Below are positions 9,296 through 18,161 of a DNA stretch of 64,000 nucleotides, in pieces. Both the position numbers and the translations under genes were made by a program. This DNA comes from Desulfuromonas soudanensis (GTDB lineage Bacteria > Desulfobacterota > Desulfuromonadia > Desulfuromonadales > WTL): the NCBI RefSeq assembly GCF_001278055.1, contig NZ_CP010802.1, positions 2,271,504-2,335,503 on the forward strand. The letters run 5' to 3'. Under the pieces are notes generated by a model, which was not told where the DNA came from, ran no database searches, and saw nothing but the letters and a program-made list of their open reading frames with translations. Numbering within the stretch: the first letter of the stretch is position 1; the number at the start of each line of letters is the position of its first letter.

Positions 9296-9328
9296 AAAAA
9301 ACCTCCTTCACGAAATTCGCAAAGGAGG
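9296..9328 (-). terminator. Intrinsic terminator after the sigma54 activator gene
   Basis: A hairpin with CCTCCTT/AAGGAGG arms and an inner CGAA/TTCG pairing is followed on the minus strand by six T residues. It ends the kinase/regulator transcript before the sigma54 promoter. Confidence 0.75.
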
Positions 9329-9346
9329 CAAAGGGGAGACGAATGG

Positions 9347-9377
9347 CCGCCGACGGGGCGGGCCGCCCCGTCGGCGG
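9347..9377. repeat. Perfect 15-bp GC inverted repeat
   Basis: CCGCCGACGGGGCGG and its exact complement are separated by a single base, directly downstream of the regulator stop codon. It has no T-run of its own. It probably adds a stable 3' hairpin to the message ahead of the intrinsic terminator at 9296-9328. Confidence 0.6.
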
Positions 9378-9386
9378 AGGCTGTTT

Positions 9387-10727
9387 CTAGTGGAGGGGGA
9401 AATCCTTGAGTCTTTTGTAGAGAGCCTTGCGGGAAAAGCCGAGAATTTTTGCCGCCTGCGACTTGTTGCCGTCGCAGGACCGAAGCACGTCGCGGATGGT
9501 CCTGACCTCCAGCTCCTTGAGAGTCGGCTGCTCCCCCGTGCCGGACCCGTGCCGATCGAAGTCTGTCAGCTCGCCGGGAAGGTCGCGGAGTGTCATGGTT
9601 TTCCCCCGGGAAAGAACCACGGCCCTTTCCACGACATTACGCAGTTGGCGTATGTTTCCAGGCCAGGGAAAACGGCACAGCTGGTTCATGACCTCGTCGC
9701 CGAAGAAAAGGACTTTGTGTTCCCGGGCACAGAATTCCTCAAGAAACGCGTGGACCAGAAGCGGGATGTCCTCCCGGCGTTCGCGAAGGGGCGGAACTTC
9801 GAATTCGACCACGTTGATCCGGTAATAGAGATCCTCGCGAAAGGTTCCCTTGGCGACGTCCTTAACAAGGTTTCGGTTGGTGGATGAAACGAGCCGAAAT
9901 TCCACCGCGACGGTGTGGTTGCTGCCGAGCCGCTGCACCTCCTTTTCCTGAATCACCCGGAGCAGCTTGGCCTGTACCGCTGGTTTCAACTCGCCGATTT
10001 CGTCGAGGAAGAGGGTTCCTCCGGCGGCCTGTTCCACCCGCCCGACCCGTCGCCCGACCGCCCCGGTGAAGGCCCCCTTTTCATGGCCGAAAAGTTCGGC
10101 CTCGATAAGTTCGGAGGGAATGGCGGCACAATTGACCGCGACAAAGGGATGGCCCTGACGGATGCTGCCGTAGTGAAGCGCCCGGGCGATCAATTCTTTA
10201 CCGGTCCCTGTTTCCCCCCGGACAAGGACGCTGCTTGACGAATCCCGTACCGCATGAACCTGGGCAAGAATCTTTTTCAAACCGGGATTATTGCCGAGAA
10301 TTTTGCAGCCGTTTTCAGAACATCGGCCCTCCCCGAGGGTTCTTTTCATCCGTCGTTCTTCTACCGCACGTGCCAGGGTACCCTTGAGGCTCATATAATC
10401 GGGAGGTTTGATGAAATAGTAGAACGCCCCCCGATTCATGGCGCGAACGGCCGACTCGACGGTTCCATAGGCGGTGAGAAAAATGACAGGGATATCGGGG
10501 AATTGGGTATTAAGATCATCGTAAAGCTGCATGCCATCCCGGCCGGGCATCTTCATGTCGGTAATCACGGCATCGAAATCCTGACTCCGAACCTTGTCCA
10601 AGGCCTCGGAGGCGTTAGGAGCCTGGGATACGGCATACCCCTCCTCGAAAAGGATGGAGGAAAGGACCTTCAAGGCATTCGGCTCGTCATCGACGACCAG
10701 CACACGACCGCTCGAGATATCTGCCAT
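9387..10727 (-). CDS. NtrC-family sigma54-dependent response regulator
   Basis: A 446-residue regulator in three parts. The receiver (residues 8-120) has phospho-Asp in [10 protein letters not shown] and Lys in YFIKPPD. The AAA+ sigma54-activation domain (about 145-380) has Walker A GETGTGKE, the sigma54-contact loop GAFTGA, Walker [11 protein letters not shown] and the arginine finger region [11 protein letters not shown]. The C-terminal Fis-type helix-turn-helix (about 405-444) contains [18 protein letters not shown]. The adjacent kinase gene is its likely partner (3-nt gap). It faces the exopolysaccharide promoter and is the obvious candidate activator. Its receiver does not resemble the PrsR family, so I do not call it prsR. 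Confidence 0.9.
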   Translation of the reverse strand: MADISSGRVLVVDDEPNALKVLSSILFEEGYAVSQAPNASEALDKVRSQDFDAVITDMKMPGRDGMQLYDDLNTQFPDIPVIFLTAYGTVESAVRAMNRGAFYYFIKPPDYMSLKGTLARAVEERRMKRTLGEGRCSENGCKILGNNPGLKKILAQVHAVRDSSSSVLVRGETGTGKELIARALHYGSIRQGHPFVAVNCAAIPSELIEAELFGHEKGAFTGAVGRRVGRVEQAAGGTLFLDEIGELKPAVQAKLLRVIQEKEVQRLGSNHTVAVEFRLVSSTNRNLVKDVAKGTFREDLYYRINVVEFEVPPLRERREDIPLLVHAFLEEFCAREHKVLFFGDEVMNQLCRFPWPGNIRQLRNVVERAVVLSRGKTMTLRDLPGELTDFDRHGSGTGEQPTLKELEVRTIRDVLRSCDGNKSQAAKILGFSRKALYKRLKDFPLH

Positions 10728-10730
10728 CGA

Positions 10731-11738
10731 CTACCCCTCACTTTCCAATAAACGGGGAAGACAGAGCCGGACAGAGGTTCCCCGTCCCCTGGTGCTCTTG
10801 ATTTCCAGAGTTCCGCCGTGATGCTTCATGACTTCCCGGGAAATGAACAGGCCGAAACCGCGACCATTGCCGTTCTCCTGGCGGGCCGGATCAGAAATCT
10901 CCGCAGACCGGTCGATGAACCCGGGGCCGTTGTCGGTTATTTCGATCACCACCTTCGACCCCTCGGACCCTTCCTCTTCCCGGGCTTCGACCCGGACCTC
11001 TCCTCCCGGGAGAACGGCCTGGAGAGAGTTGTTGAGAACATTGAGCAGGGCCTGCTCGATCTGGAAAAGATTGAGTTTCATGGGGAGAATAGCGGAACAG
11101 CCGAAGGTGACGGACACCCCCTTGGCCTGGGCCTGAAGAAGGGTGAAGGTCTCGATTTTCTTCAGCAGTTCACGGATGTCGACCCCTTCTGTTTCAGCAT
11201 GGCTATAGGATCCGCTCAAAAATCCAGCGATGAACCGGTCAAGCTTGGTAATTTCCTCTTCCATGATGCCGGTGAAATCGAGAAGGGTCGGCTCGTGGGC
11301 AAATCGGCTCCGCAGATAGACCACCGCCCCCTTGATGGCGTTCAGGGGATTGCGGACCCCGTGAGCCAGAAACGAGGCGCTTTTGCCGATATCGATCAGA
11401 TTCCGGAAAGGACTGCCGTACCCCGGCAAACCGAGTTCGGCGGGGAGTTCGAAGGAGATTTCGGCACCGGTGACCTCCCCGTCGCGGGAAAGAAGGGGGC
11501 GGATGGCAATATCGGAGGTAAAGGCCTCAAAGAGGCAGCCGAAATGATACCCCTCAATCTTCAGCGGACGCCCGCTCCTCAGCACCTGACCCACGGCATC
11601 GCCGTCATCGACCATGATCCGCGGCAGAACTTCGTAATAGGGAATCCCCTCCCAACTCCTTACGATGCCGCCCCGGCCTTCGTCCCCCTGAACAGCGAGG
11701 TGCCGATCGACCCTGAATTCGACAATATGCCTGGCCAA
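10731..11738 (-). CDS. NtrB-like sensor histidine kinase
   Basis: A 335-residue soluble kinase without membrane segments. An N-terminal PAS-like sensor (about 1-110) is followed by the HisKA helix with the phospho-His in FLAHGVRNPLNAIKG. The HATPase domain has the N box (QALLNVLNNSLQAV), G1 (ITDNGPGF) and G2 (GRGFGLFISREVMKHHGG), so it should be active. It is expected to phosphorylate the NtrC-type regulator encoded directly downstream. The signal is unknown; a cytoplasmic cue is likely. Confidence 0.88.
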   Translation of the reverse strand: MARHIVEFRVDRHLAVQGDEGRGGIVRSWEGIPYYEVLPRIMVDDGDAVGQVLRSGRPLKIEGYHFGCLFEAFTSDIAIRPLLSRDGEVTGAEISFELPAELGLPGYGSPFRNLIDIGKSASFLAHGVRNPLNAIKGAVVYLRSRFAHEPTLLDFTGIMEEEITKLDRFIAGFLSGSYSHAETEGVDIRELLKKIETFTLLQAQAKGVSVTFGCSAILPMKLNLFQIEQALLNVLNNSLQAVLPGGEVRVEAREEEGSEGSKVVIEITDNGPGFIDRSAEISDPARQENGNGRGFGLFISREVMKHHGGTLEIKSTRGRGTSVRLCLPRLLESEG

Positions 11739-11894
11739 TTATCGAGCCCCCCCAATTGAATTGAAATAAAAGAATGAGTCGGTGGTCCTTCGCCAAACGA
11801 TCTCCCCCCGGAAGTTGTGTCTATCTTACCAAGAGTTAGAGCTTTTTCAATTTGCCACAGAGATCCTGCCCAGTGAAATGCCGCTCCTGGGGAC

Positions 11895-11924
11895 AAAAAA
11901 GCGACGCCGAAGCATCGCTTTTTT
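11895..11924. terminator. Bidirectional intrinsic terminator
   Basis: A run of A, then GCGACGC-CGAA-GCATCGC, then eight T. The hairpin is flanked by T-runs on both strands. It serves the histidine kinase gene that ends at 12068 on the minus strand. Confidence 0.8.
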
Positions 11925-12067
11925 TTGGCACGCAAAGGATTGCAGGTATTTAGCGGAGGCGGTGGCGCCCGGGGAAGGCCGTGAGGGTAAAAATGAACCC
12001 TGGATCACCAGCAATGAAAGGACCATGAAAAAGCCCTTTCGTCGTTGAAGAATCACAGAAAAACGCT

Positions 12068-13327
12068 TCAGGTCAATGATTCGGAAGAACAACTGGCGGC
12101 ATGGGGTATCTGCAGGGTGATCCGAAAACCGCTGTCATCGGACACTCCGAGCCACTTCCAGCCGTGGGCCTCGGCCGTTTTCAGGGCGAGATGGAGTCGG
12201 ATCGACCCGGAGGACTGGTCGTCATAGTAGAAGGAATCGCCTGTAAAGTGGTTTTTCAGGACACTCTCCGGCAACCGGGAGGAGGAGATCAGGCTCAGCT
12301 CGATCTGTTCCCCCTTTTCCAGGGAACAGGTCATGGCCGAACCGTCTTCGAGATAATGAATCACCCCTTCGATAAGATTCACCAGCATCTGGTTCACCTG
12401 AATGAAATCGCCATCCACCTCCACCGGACCCGATCCCGGTTCAACCCGGAGGGTGAGGTTTTTGCTGGCCATGACCTCCCCGAGAACCCGGGAGCGCAGC
12501 GTTTCCAGAAGATGATAACCGAAGGGAAAAATCGTTTTTTTCAGCGTCCGGCCGCTCCCGCCGAAATGCAGAAAATCGAGCTGCGTCTCGACAATGGCGA
12601 TGAGTTTATCGGTCTCGGTGTCGATCATGCGCTGGAACTCGCCGTGATCGTCAGCGGGGAAGCGCTCGGAATTCTGCAGATGGAACACCGCCCCCTTGAT
12701 CGAATTGAGGGGGGTGCGGAGTTCATGGGAAATGCGGGTCATGAATTCGGTGCGGACGATATCGGACTCAACCAGCATGCGGTTGACCTCTTCAAGTTCG
12801 ACCGCCTTGCTTTTTAATCGCTGGAGAAGATGGGCGTTTTTCAAGGCTATCGCCGCCTGGCTGGCGATGATTTTCAGGAGGGAAAATTCGAGGGTTGTAA
12901 AGGGTTCGCCGCTGGTCTTGTCGTTCAGGTTGAGAACACCGAGGACTCCGAGCTCACCGACAATGGGGCAGGAAATAAAGGAGCGGGTGCGATAGCGATC
13001 CCGGCCGACGGATAAAAAGCGCGCATCGGTGCGGATATCTTCCACCAGAACCGCCTCGCCGCTCTGGGCCACCCTTCCGGCGATCCCCTCGCCGACCCTG
13101 ACCCGGTAGGTGGTCGCCAAGGAGGGGTCGATCCCCTTGGAGTCGAGGATGGAGAGTTCCTGATTGTCGCCCAGAAGCATCAGGGAACCCTTCTCGGCAC
13201 CGGTATGGCGAATGGCCAGATCGAGCATGAGACGGGCGATGGTGCCGACGTCGTCGCTCACGACAATGGCGCGGGAGATTTCCTGAAGAATGGCGAGATC
13301 GCGCTCAAGGAATTCGGGACTGTACAT
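12068..13327 (-). CDS. GAF-domain histidine kinase with degenerate ATPase domain
   Basis: A 419-residue cytoplasmic protein with a GAF sensor (about residues 20-170), a short coiled coil and a HisKA helix with a good H box (FMTRISHELRTPLNSIKGA). The C-terminal part occupies the HATPase position but is poorly conserved: the N box region reads NQMLVNLIEGVIHYLE, and no DxGxG G1 or GxGLG G2 motif is visible. I set the start at ATG 13327, with GGGGAGGG 11 nt upstream; the frame stays open far beyond it but would run through the divergent protease gene. It may act as a non-catalytic partner of the neighbouring kinase. Confidence 0.8.
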   Translation of the reverse strand: MYSPEFLERDLAILQEISRAIVVSDDVGTIARLMLDLAIRHTGAEKGSLMLLGDNQELSILDSKGIDPSLATTYRVRVGEGIAGRVAQSGEAVLVEDIRTDARFLSVGRDRYRTRSFISCPIVGELGVLGVLNLNDKTSGEPFTTLEFSLLKIIASQAAIALKNAHLLQRLKSKAVELEEVNRMLVESDIVRTEFMTRISHELRTPLNSIKGAVFHLQNSERFPADDHGEFQRMIDTETDKLIAIVETQLDFLHFGGSGRTLKKTIFPFGYHLLETLRSRVLGEVMASKNLTLRVEPGSGPVEVDGDFIQVNQMLVNLIEGVIHYLEDGSAMTCSLEKGEQIELSLISSSRLPESVLKNHFTGDSFYYDDQSSGSIRLHLALKTAEAHGWKWLGVSDDSGFRITLQIPHAASCSSESLT

Positions 13328-13702
13328 TTTGCCGCGGCCCTCCCCTCTCCTCCCCCGATCGGACAAACGGACGTGAACGGCTCCGGAAGAACGTCTTCTC
13401 CGCCCGCCCCACCAGCGACTGACACTGCAAAACATTAAGCAATTAAAATGCCAAAAGCGGTCCGCGCAATCCGGCCCAGGGACCTTTCTTCCCAAAATGA
13501 CGGAATCGCCTGAAGACAGGGGTGAGAAATCCTCCTGAAAATACCGCACCCCTGCACGCCGCCGGTCCCACACCAGCCCCTTCGGTGACAATGTAAGCTT
13601 TTCCGACACCCCGGCCAAAGTCGGTGGAGGGTTGCAATCGCAATCTTTTGTGCCACCCTTTACGGCAATTCCAGGCAACACCTTCGGCAGGGGATCCTCG
13701 TC
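13328..13702. other. Divergent intergenic region
   Basis: A 375-bp spacer between the minus-strand GAF kinase and the plus-strand protease. No coding frame or RNA is recognisable, so promoters for both genes are expected here. A near-sigma54 sequence on the minus strand (13639-13655) has one base too many between its elements. Confidence 0.5.
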
Positions 13703-14389
13703 ATGACCCAAAAAGCTTTTCCCCGGATTATCCCCTTCGCCCTCTTCATGAGCTTCATCGCCATCGAACAGACGGCCGTTGTACTTCGGTCCAAGGGGTG
13801 GCTCCCTCTCGAAGCAGCGACCCTGACCTGGCTCTACCCCCTCAAGGCCCTGGCGGTCGCCCTGGCTCTCTTTCTGCTGCGCAAACACTATGACGAATGG
13901 CGGTTCAAGGACTTCAGGCGGCTCGGACACACCGCCCTCAGCATCGGCGTCGGGGCGCTGATCTTTTTCCTGTGGATCCACATGGACTGCCCCGTCCTCT
14001 CCCCGTCGCCGCCGCCGGGGTACAATCCGGATCTTATCGAGGATTCCACCCTGCGGATCGTGCTGATCGGAAGCCGACTGTTCGGCGCGGTTCTGGTCGT
14101 TCCGGTCATGGAAGAGCTCTTCTGGCGCTCCTTTTTGCTGCGCTACCTGATCGACAAGGATTTCGGCCAGGTTGCGGTCGGTCTCTTCACCTGGCCTTCG
14201 TTTCTCATCACCGCTCTCCTCTTCGGCCTCGAGCACCACTACATCCTCGCCGGCGTCATGGCCGGCTTCGCCTTCAATCTCCTCCTCTATCACACCAGAA
14301 GCATCGCCCAGTGCACCCTTTCCCATGCCGTCGCCAATCTGGCTCTGGGAATCTACGTTCTGCAGGGGAGCCGGTGGCACTTCTGGTAA
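13703..14389 (+). CDS. CPBP (Abi/CAAX-type) intramembrane protease, exosortase-associated
   Basis: A 228-residue protein with about six membrane segments and the three CPBP signatures: EELFWR (catalytic Glu pair and Arg), FGLEHH, and SHAVANL with the second catalytic His. A CAAX-protease-related family (TIGR03008) travels with XrtA exopolysaccharide loci, and the location next to the sensor genes fits it. The start ATG at 13703 has AGGGGAT about 10 nt upstream. It is transcribed away from the regulators. The substrate is unknown. Confidence 0.82.
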   Translation: MTQKAFPRIIPFALFMSFIAIEQTAVVLRSKGWLPLEAATLTWLYPLKALAVALALFLLRKHYDEWRFKDFRRLGHTALSIGVGALIFFLWIHMDCPVLSPSPPPGYNPDLIEDSTLRIVLIGSRLFGAVLVVPVMEELFWRSFLLRYLIDKDFGQVAVGLFTWPSFLITALLFGLEHHYILAGVMAGFAFNLLLYHTRSIAQCTLSHAVANLALGIYVLQGSRWHFW

Positions 14390-14435
14390 TGGACGACGGC
14401 GATTCCTCCCTTTTCCCCCACCTTCGGCCTCCTGC

Positions 14436-17400
14436 TCATCCGTCAAACAATCCGAGAAAATCTTCGGCACGCAGGCCGGAGACGCTGTCTTCCTCCCCCT
14501 GCCGTTTCTGATAGATATCCCCGGCCAGGGCCTGCTTGCGCTGCTGCAACTGGAGAATCTTTTCTTCGACCGTATTGGCGGCGACCAGTTTGTAGACAAA
14601 GACCGGCTTGTCCTGGCCGATGCGATAGGCACGGTCGGTGGCCTGGTTTTCAACGGCGGGATTCCACCAGGGATCGTAGTGGATCACCGTGTCGGCGGCC
14701 GTGAGGTTGAGGCCGACCCCTCCGGCCTTGAGGCTCACCAGAAAGACGGGAACCTCGCCTGTCTGAAAGAGTGCGATGGCGGCATCGCGCTTGCGCGTCT
14801 GGCCGGTGAGCTTGCTGTATTTGATCTGCCGCGCCTGGAGTTCCTCTTCGATCAAAAGGAGCATGGAAGCGAACTGGGAGAAGATCAGCACCTTGCGCCC
14901 TTCGTCCATCAACTCTTCAAGCATCTCCATCAGCACCTGGAGCTTGGCCGAGTCCTTGACCTTGCGGGCGCTCTCGAGCTTGACCAGCCGCGGGTCGCAG
15001 CAGACCTGGCGGAGCTTGAGCAGGGCATCGAGCATCTCGATGTGCGAACGGGCCAGCCCCTTGGCCTTGAGAATTTTTCCGATCTTGTCGGCCATGGCCA
15101 CCCGGATGCTCTCGTAGAGCCGCCGCTGGGCGCTGTCGAACTCCACGCGCTGGATGATTTCCGTCTTCGACGGCAGCTCCGTGGCCACCTGAACCTTGTC
15201 GCGGCGGAGGATGAAGGGGGCGATGCGGCGCACCAGCTGCTGACGGCGGCCGCCGACGCCGCGTTTTTCGATGGGATAGCGGAAGAGGGTATTGAAGGCG
15301 GTTTCCTGACCGAGAAAGCCGGGCATGAGGAAGTGAAAGAGGGACCAGAGCTCGCCGAGATGGTTTTCGAGGGGGGTACCGGTGAGACAGAGCCGGTTGG
15401 CCGCCGGGAGGGCGCAGGCGGCCTGGGCGGCCCGGGATTTGGGGTTTTTGATGTACTGGGCCTCGTCGAGAATGACGCTGTGCCAGGACGTGCGGACGAG
15501 GGTCGCCACGTCCCGGGGGAGGAGGGCGTAGGAGGTGATGACCAGGTGGTAGCCCTCGAGAGCGGCAAAATGCTCGGCGCGCTTCGAGCCGTGCAGCACC
15601 AGGATCCGCAGTTCCGGAGCGAAGCGGGCGGCTTCGCTCTGCCAGTTGCTCAGCACGCTTGTCGGGGCGACCACCAGGGCCGGCCGCTCCAGGCGTCCGG
15701 CCTCGAGTTCGACGAGGAGATGGGCCAGGGTCTGAACGGTCTTGCCGAGCCCCATGTCGTCGGCAAGAATGCCGCCGAACCCGTAGCCGCGAAGGAACTG
15801 CAGCCAGGCCAATCCCCGCTCCTGGTAGGGACGCAGGGTGGCACAGAGTCCGAGAGGGGCCGGGACGGCCTCAACCCCCTGAAAATTGCGCAGCTCTTCG
15901 GCCAGGCGACGAATCTTTGCGCCCCCCTGCCAGCGCAGGCGTCCCCCCTCCCGGCAGAGCTGCTCTTCGAGAACCTGCAGCAGCGGGGCCTGCTGACGGG
16001 GGAGGCGCAGTTGGCCATTTTCGCCGACGGACTGCTTCTGATAGAGTTCGAGGAGGGTTCCGACAATCGGCTTGAGAACGCTGCGCGGGACTTCGAGCCA
16101 GCTCCCTGCGCCGATGTCGACAAAGAGCGGCTCTTCACTCTCCCCCTCTTCGAGCCACTGGGTGAGGAGGGGGAGAAGGGGAACGGTGCGCCCCTGGAAT
16201 TCTATGTCGAGGCCGATATCGAACCAGCCCGTATCCTCGGACTCGTCGATGACCGCCGTCACCTCTCCTGCGGTCATGAAATTGAGCTTGAAGCTCTCGT
16301 CCCGTTCGATCCGCCAGCCATCGGCCTCGAGCTGCGGCAACGCCTGGAGAAGGTTCCGCCAGCGTGCCGCCGAACCGGCCGCCGTCTCGGCGGTAATGAC
16401 CATGTCCCGCTCCCCGGCCTCCCCGATTCCGACCAGGGAGGCCGGAACCAGACCGAAGAGCAGCAGCGTTGCAAGGTGCCTCTCTTCTGCGGCCAGGTCG
16501 CGGCGAATCAGCAACTCCCCTTCCCCGTGGCGCACCAACTCCTGGGAGGGAGCGTCCTCGGCACGGGGGGGGAGGAGGCAGGGGCCATAGGCGAAGCGGG
16601 ACCGCGCCACATGGATGAGGTTGCCCTTGGAACCGATTTCTCCGCGGAGCTGCAGAACCGGCGTCGGCGGATCATCCCAGACGACATAGTCCAGAGGGGC
16701 CGGAAGCGGCAGGACATCGGGAGGGAGGTTAAGGGAGAGGAACTGGCTGAAAGGGGTCAATTCACCCTTGTCCAGCGGCGGCAGATGGCAGAGGGCGTGG
16801 AAGAGTTCCGGAGCCAGGTCCTGGGCGATCGGCCCGCATTGATGGCTCAGCGGATCCACATACCAGGGGGGATCGGTGGGAATCGGCAGACAGGAGTCAT
16901 CGCACCCATCGAGGTCCAGACGCAGACGGCGGCCCCCCTCTTTTTCCTCCAGCCATGAAAAATGCGCCTCCCGCAGGGGACCGAGGGTCAGGGGGGTCTC
17001 GAATTCCTTCTCGAAAAAACAGCGGCCGGTTTGCAGCAGGCGCTTGAGGAGCAGGGCCCCCACGTCTCCGGAGAGGACCGCCGTTCCCGTGGGCGTCGTG
17101 GTCTGCCGGGCCAGCTCGGCAATGGTCACGTCCCCGGCATCGACCCAGGAGGGAGGGTAATAATAGCCGGTGAGCTGCTGCAGATTGAAAGGAGCCGCCT
17201 TCCCCCAGCGTCCGTTTTTCAGGGGGCGACTCTTGAAAGCCTGGAGAAAAAAGGTCGTATGCTCCCGATAAACCTGCAGGTTCAGTCGATAAAGGAGGAC
17301 CTGCCCGGGAAGGGGGTGATGCTGCGACCTCTTCTTGCTGTCGAGAAGGCCGAGGATGTTTTGCTGCCAGAGGAGGACGTCGCTGTGCCCGGTTTTCCGC

Positions 17401-17714
17401 GAGAGCGTCTGCGCACGAGGTGAGCCGAATTTGCGGCGCCATTCGAGGACGACGGCCACGACATGCTTGCAGTTGTCCTCCATGGGACAGGTGCATTCCC
17501 CCTCGAAGCGGAAGATCTCCTCTTCGAGGGTCAGCTGGATCTCCTGACGGTAGCGGTTGCGATAGCTGCCGGAGACGGTGCCGAGGATCAACTCCTCGGC
17601 GGGGTCCCATTCCACTCCGAGGACTTTTCCTTCATCGTGGTAACGGCGGCCGCGGTCGAAACCGATGCGTCCGCAGACCGCGATAATGTCGTCATCGGTC
17701 AAAGGGCGGTTCAT
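14436..17714 (-). CDS. SWIM zinc-finger SNF2-family helicase/ATPase
   Basis: A 1,092-residue protein. An N-terminal SWIM zinc finger (CTCPMEDNCKH, residues about 74-84) precedes a long bacterial SNF2-linker region. The SNF2 ATPase core follows: motif I ADDMGLGKT, motif II DEAQYIKN, then the helicase C-terminal part with LIFSQFASML, LKAGGVGLNLT, WWNPAVENQ and ATDRAYRIGQ. It is expected to be a DNA translocase remodelling protein-DNA complexes. The ATG at 17714 has AGGAG 9 nt upstream. It stands alone between the protease gene and a repeat-rich spacer. Confidence 0.9.
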   Translation of the reverse strand: MNRPLTDDDIIAVCGRIGFDRGRRYHDEGKVLGVEWDPAEELILGTVSGSYRNRYRQEIQLTLEEEIFRFEGECTCPMEDNCKHVVAVVLEWRRKFGSPRAQTLSRKTGHSDVLLWQQNILGLLDSKKRSQHHPLPGQVLLYRLNLQVYREHTTFFLQAFKSRPLKNGRWGKAAPFNLQQLTGYYYPPSWVDAGDVTIAELARQTTTPTGTAVLSGDVGALLLKRLLQTGRCFFEKEFETPLTLGPLREAHFSWLEEKEGGRRLRLDLDGCDDSCLPIPTDPPWYVDPLSHQCGPIAQDLAPELFHALCHLPPLDKGELTPFSQFLSLNLPPDVLPLPAPLDYVVWDDPPTPVLQLRGEIGSKGNLIHVARSRFAYGPCLLPPRAEDAPSQELVRHGEGELLIRRDLAAEERHLATLLLFGLVPASLVGIGEAGERDMVITAETAAGSAARWRNLLQALPQLEADGWRIERDESFKLNFMTAGEVTAVIDESEDTGWFDIGLDIEFQGRTVPLLPLLTQWLEEGESEEPLFVDIGAGSWLEVPRSVLKPIVGTLLELYQKQSVGENGQLRLPRQQAPLLQVLEEQLCREGGRLRWQGGAKIRRLAEELRNFQGVEAVPAPLGLCATLRPYQERGLAWLQFLRGYGFGGILADDMGLGKTVQTLAHLLVELEAGRLERPALVVAPTSVLSNWQSEAARFAPELRILVLHGSKRAEHFAALEGYHLVITSYALLPRDVATLVRTSWHSVILDEAQYIKNPKSRAAQAACALPAANRLCLTGTPLENHLGELWSLFHFLMPGFLGQETAFNTLFRYPIEKRGVGGRRQQLVRRIAPFILRRDKVQVATELPSKTEIIQRVEFDSAQRRLYESIRVAMADKIGKILKAKGLARSHIEMLDALLKLRQVCCDPRLVKLESARKVKDSAKLQVLMEMLEELMDEGRKVLIFSQFASMLLLIEEELQARQIKYSKLTGQTRKRDAAIALFQTGEVPVFLVSLKAGGVGLNLTAADTVIHYDPWWNPAVENQATDRAYRIGQDKPVFVYKLVAANTVEEKILQLQQRKQALAGDIYQKRQGEEDSVSGLRAEDFLGLFDG

Positions 17715-17871
17715 GCAAAAAAACTCCTGAAAACATAGGGGAGAAAAAAGGGGGGGAGTGAATATACCTCAAAGTCGGTCTTAAGCAAAGCTGCCAGATC
17801 GCGAGGAAGACCAAGTACCCTGTAACCCAAAAATGTTACGGATGGCGTCGAAGACTTTAAAAACTTCAACT

Positions 17872-17970
17872 ATCCGCAGATTACGCAGATTCACACAGAT
17901 GGTTCATCCCCTTTCAATGCCAGCCCTTCTTTGTGATCTGCATCTGCGCCCATCTGCGTCATCTGCGGAT
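17872..17970. repeat. Inverted interspersed repeat (CAGAT-rich)
   Basis: The arms at about 17872-17900 (ATCCGCAGATTACGCAGATT...) and 17936-17970 (...CATCTGCGTCATCTGCGGAT) are reverse complements with internal short direct repeats of CAGATTACG type. This is a common style of noncoding interspersed repeat in bacterial spacers. No gene is seen from 17715 to 18161. Confidence 0.7.
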
Positions 17971-18030
17971 TTCAGGTTCGTGGGTCCAGAACAATTTTTC
18001 TCCGAGTTTCAAGAGAAACCAAGGTCGGTT

Positions 18031-18119
18031 TCACGCAACGACGCAACGACGCCACGAGAACCGTGCCCTTAACCGTGCCCTTGACCTGAAAACGATGCGT
18101 CGTTCCGGCGTCGCGTGAG
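18031..18119. repeat. Inverted interspersed repeat (ACGACGCA-rich)
   Basis: Left arm TCACGCAACGACGCAACG... (18031-18058) and right arm ...CGATGCGTCGTTCCGGCG (18093-18119, ending in a CGCGTGAG motif) are inverted. Between them is a tandem CCGTGCCCTTAA/CCGTGCCCTTG. It lies next to the CAGAT-type repeat. Confidence 0.65.
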
Positions 18120-18161
18120 GCAATCCTTGTGATTTCAGGTTAGCCACCCGAAGGCGGTCCC

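Noticed and set aside
9387-10727. Calling the sigma54 activator prsR
   Set aside because: Its receiver domain does not look like the PrsR family, and its kinase partner is soluble and NtrB-like rather than PrsK-like; a generic NtrC-family name is safer.
13639-13655. Possible sigma54 site TGGCACAAAAGATTGCG (minus strand)
   Set aside because: One base too many between the GG and GC elements; RpoN spacing is strict.
13328-14653. N-terminal extension of the GAF kinase frame
   Set aside because: It would run antisense through the CPBP protease, is rich in low-complexity sequence and has no domain; ATG 13327 has a good ribosome site.
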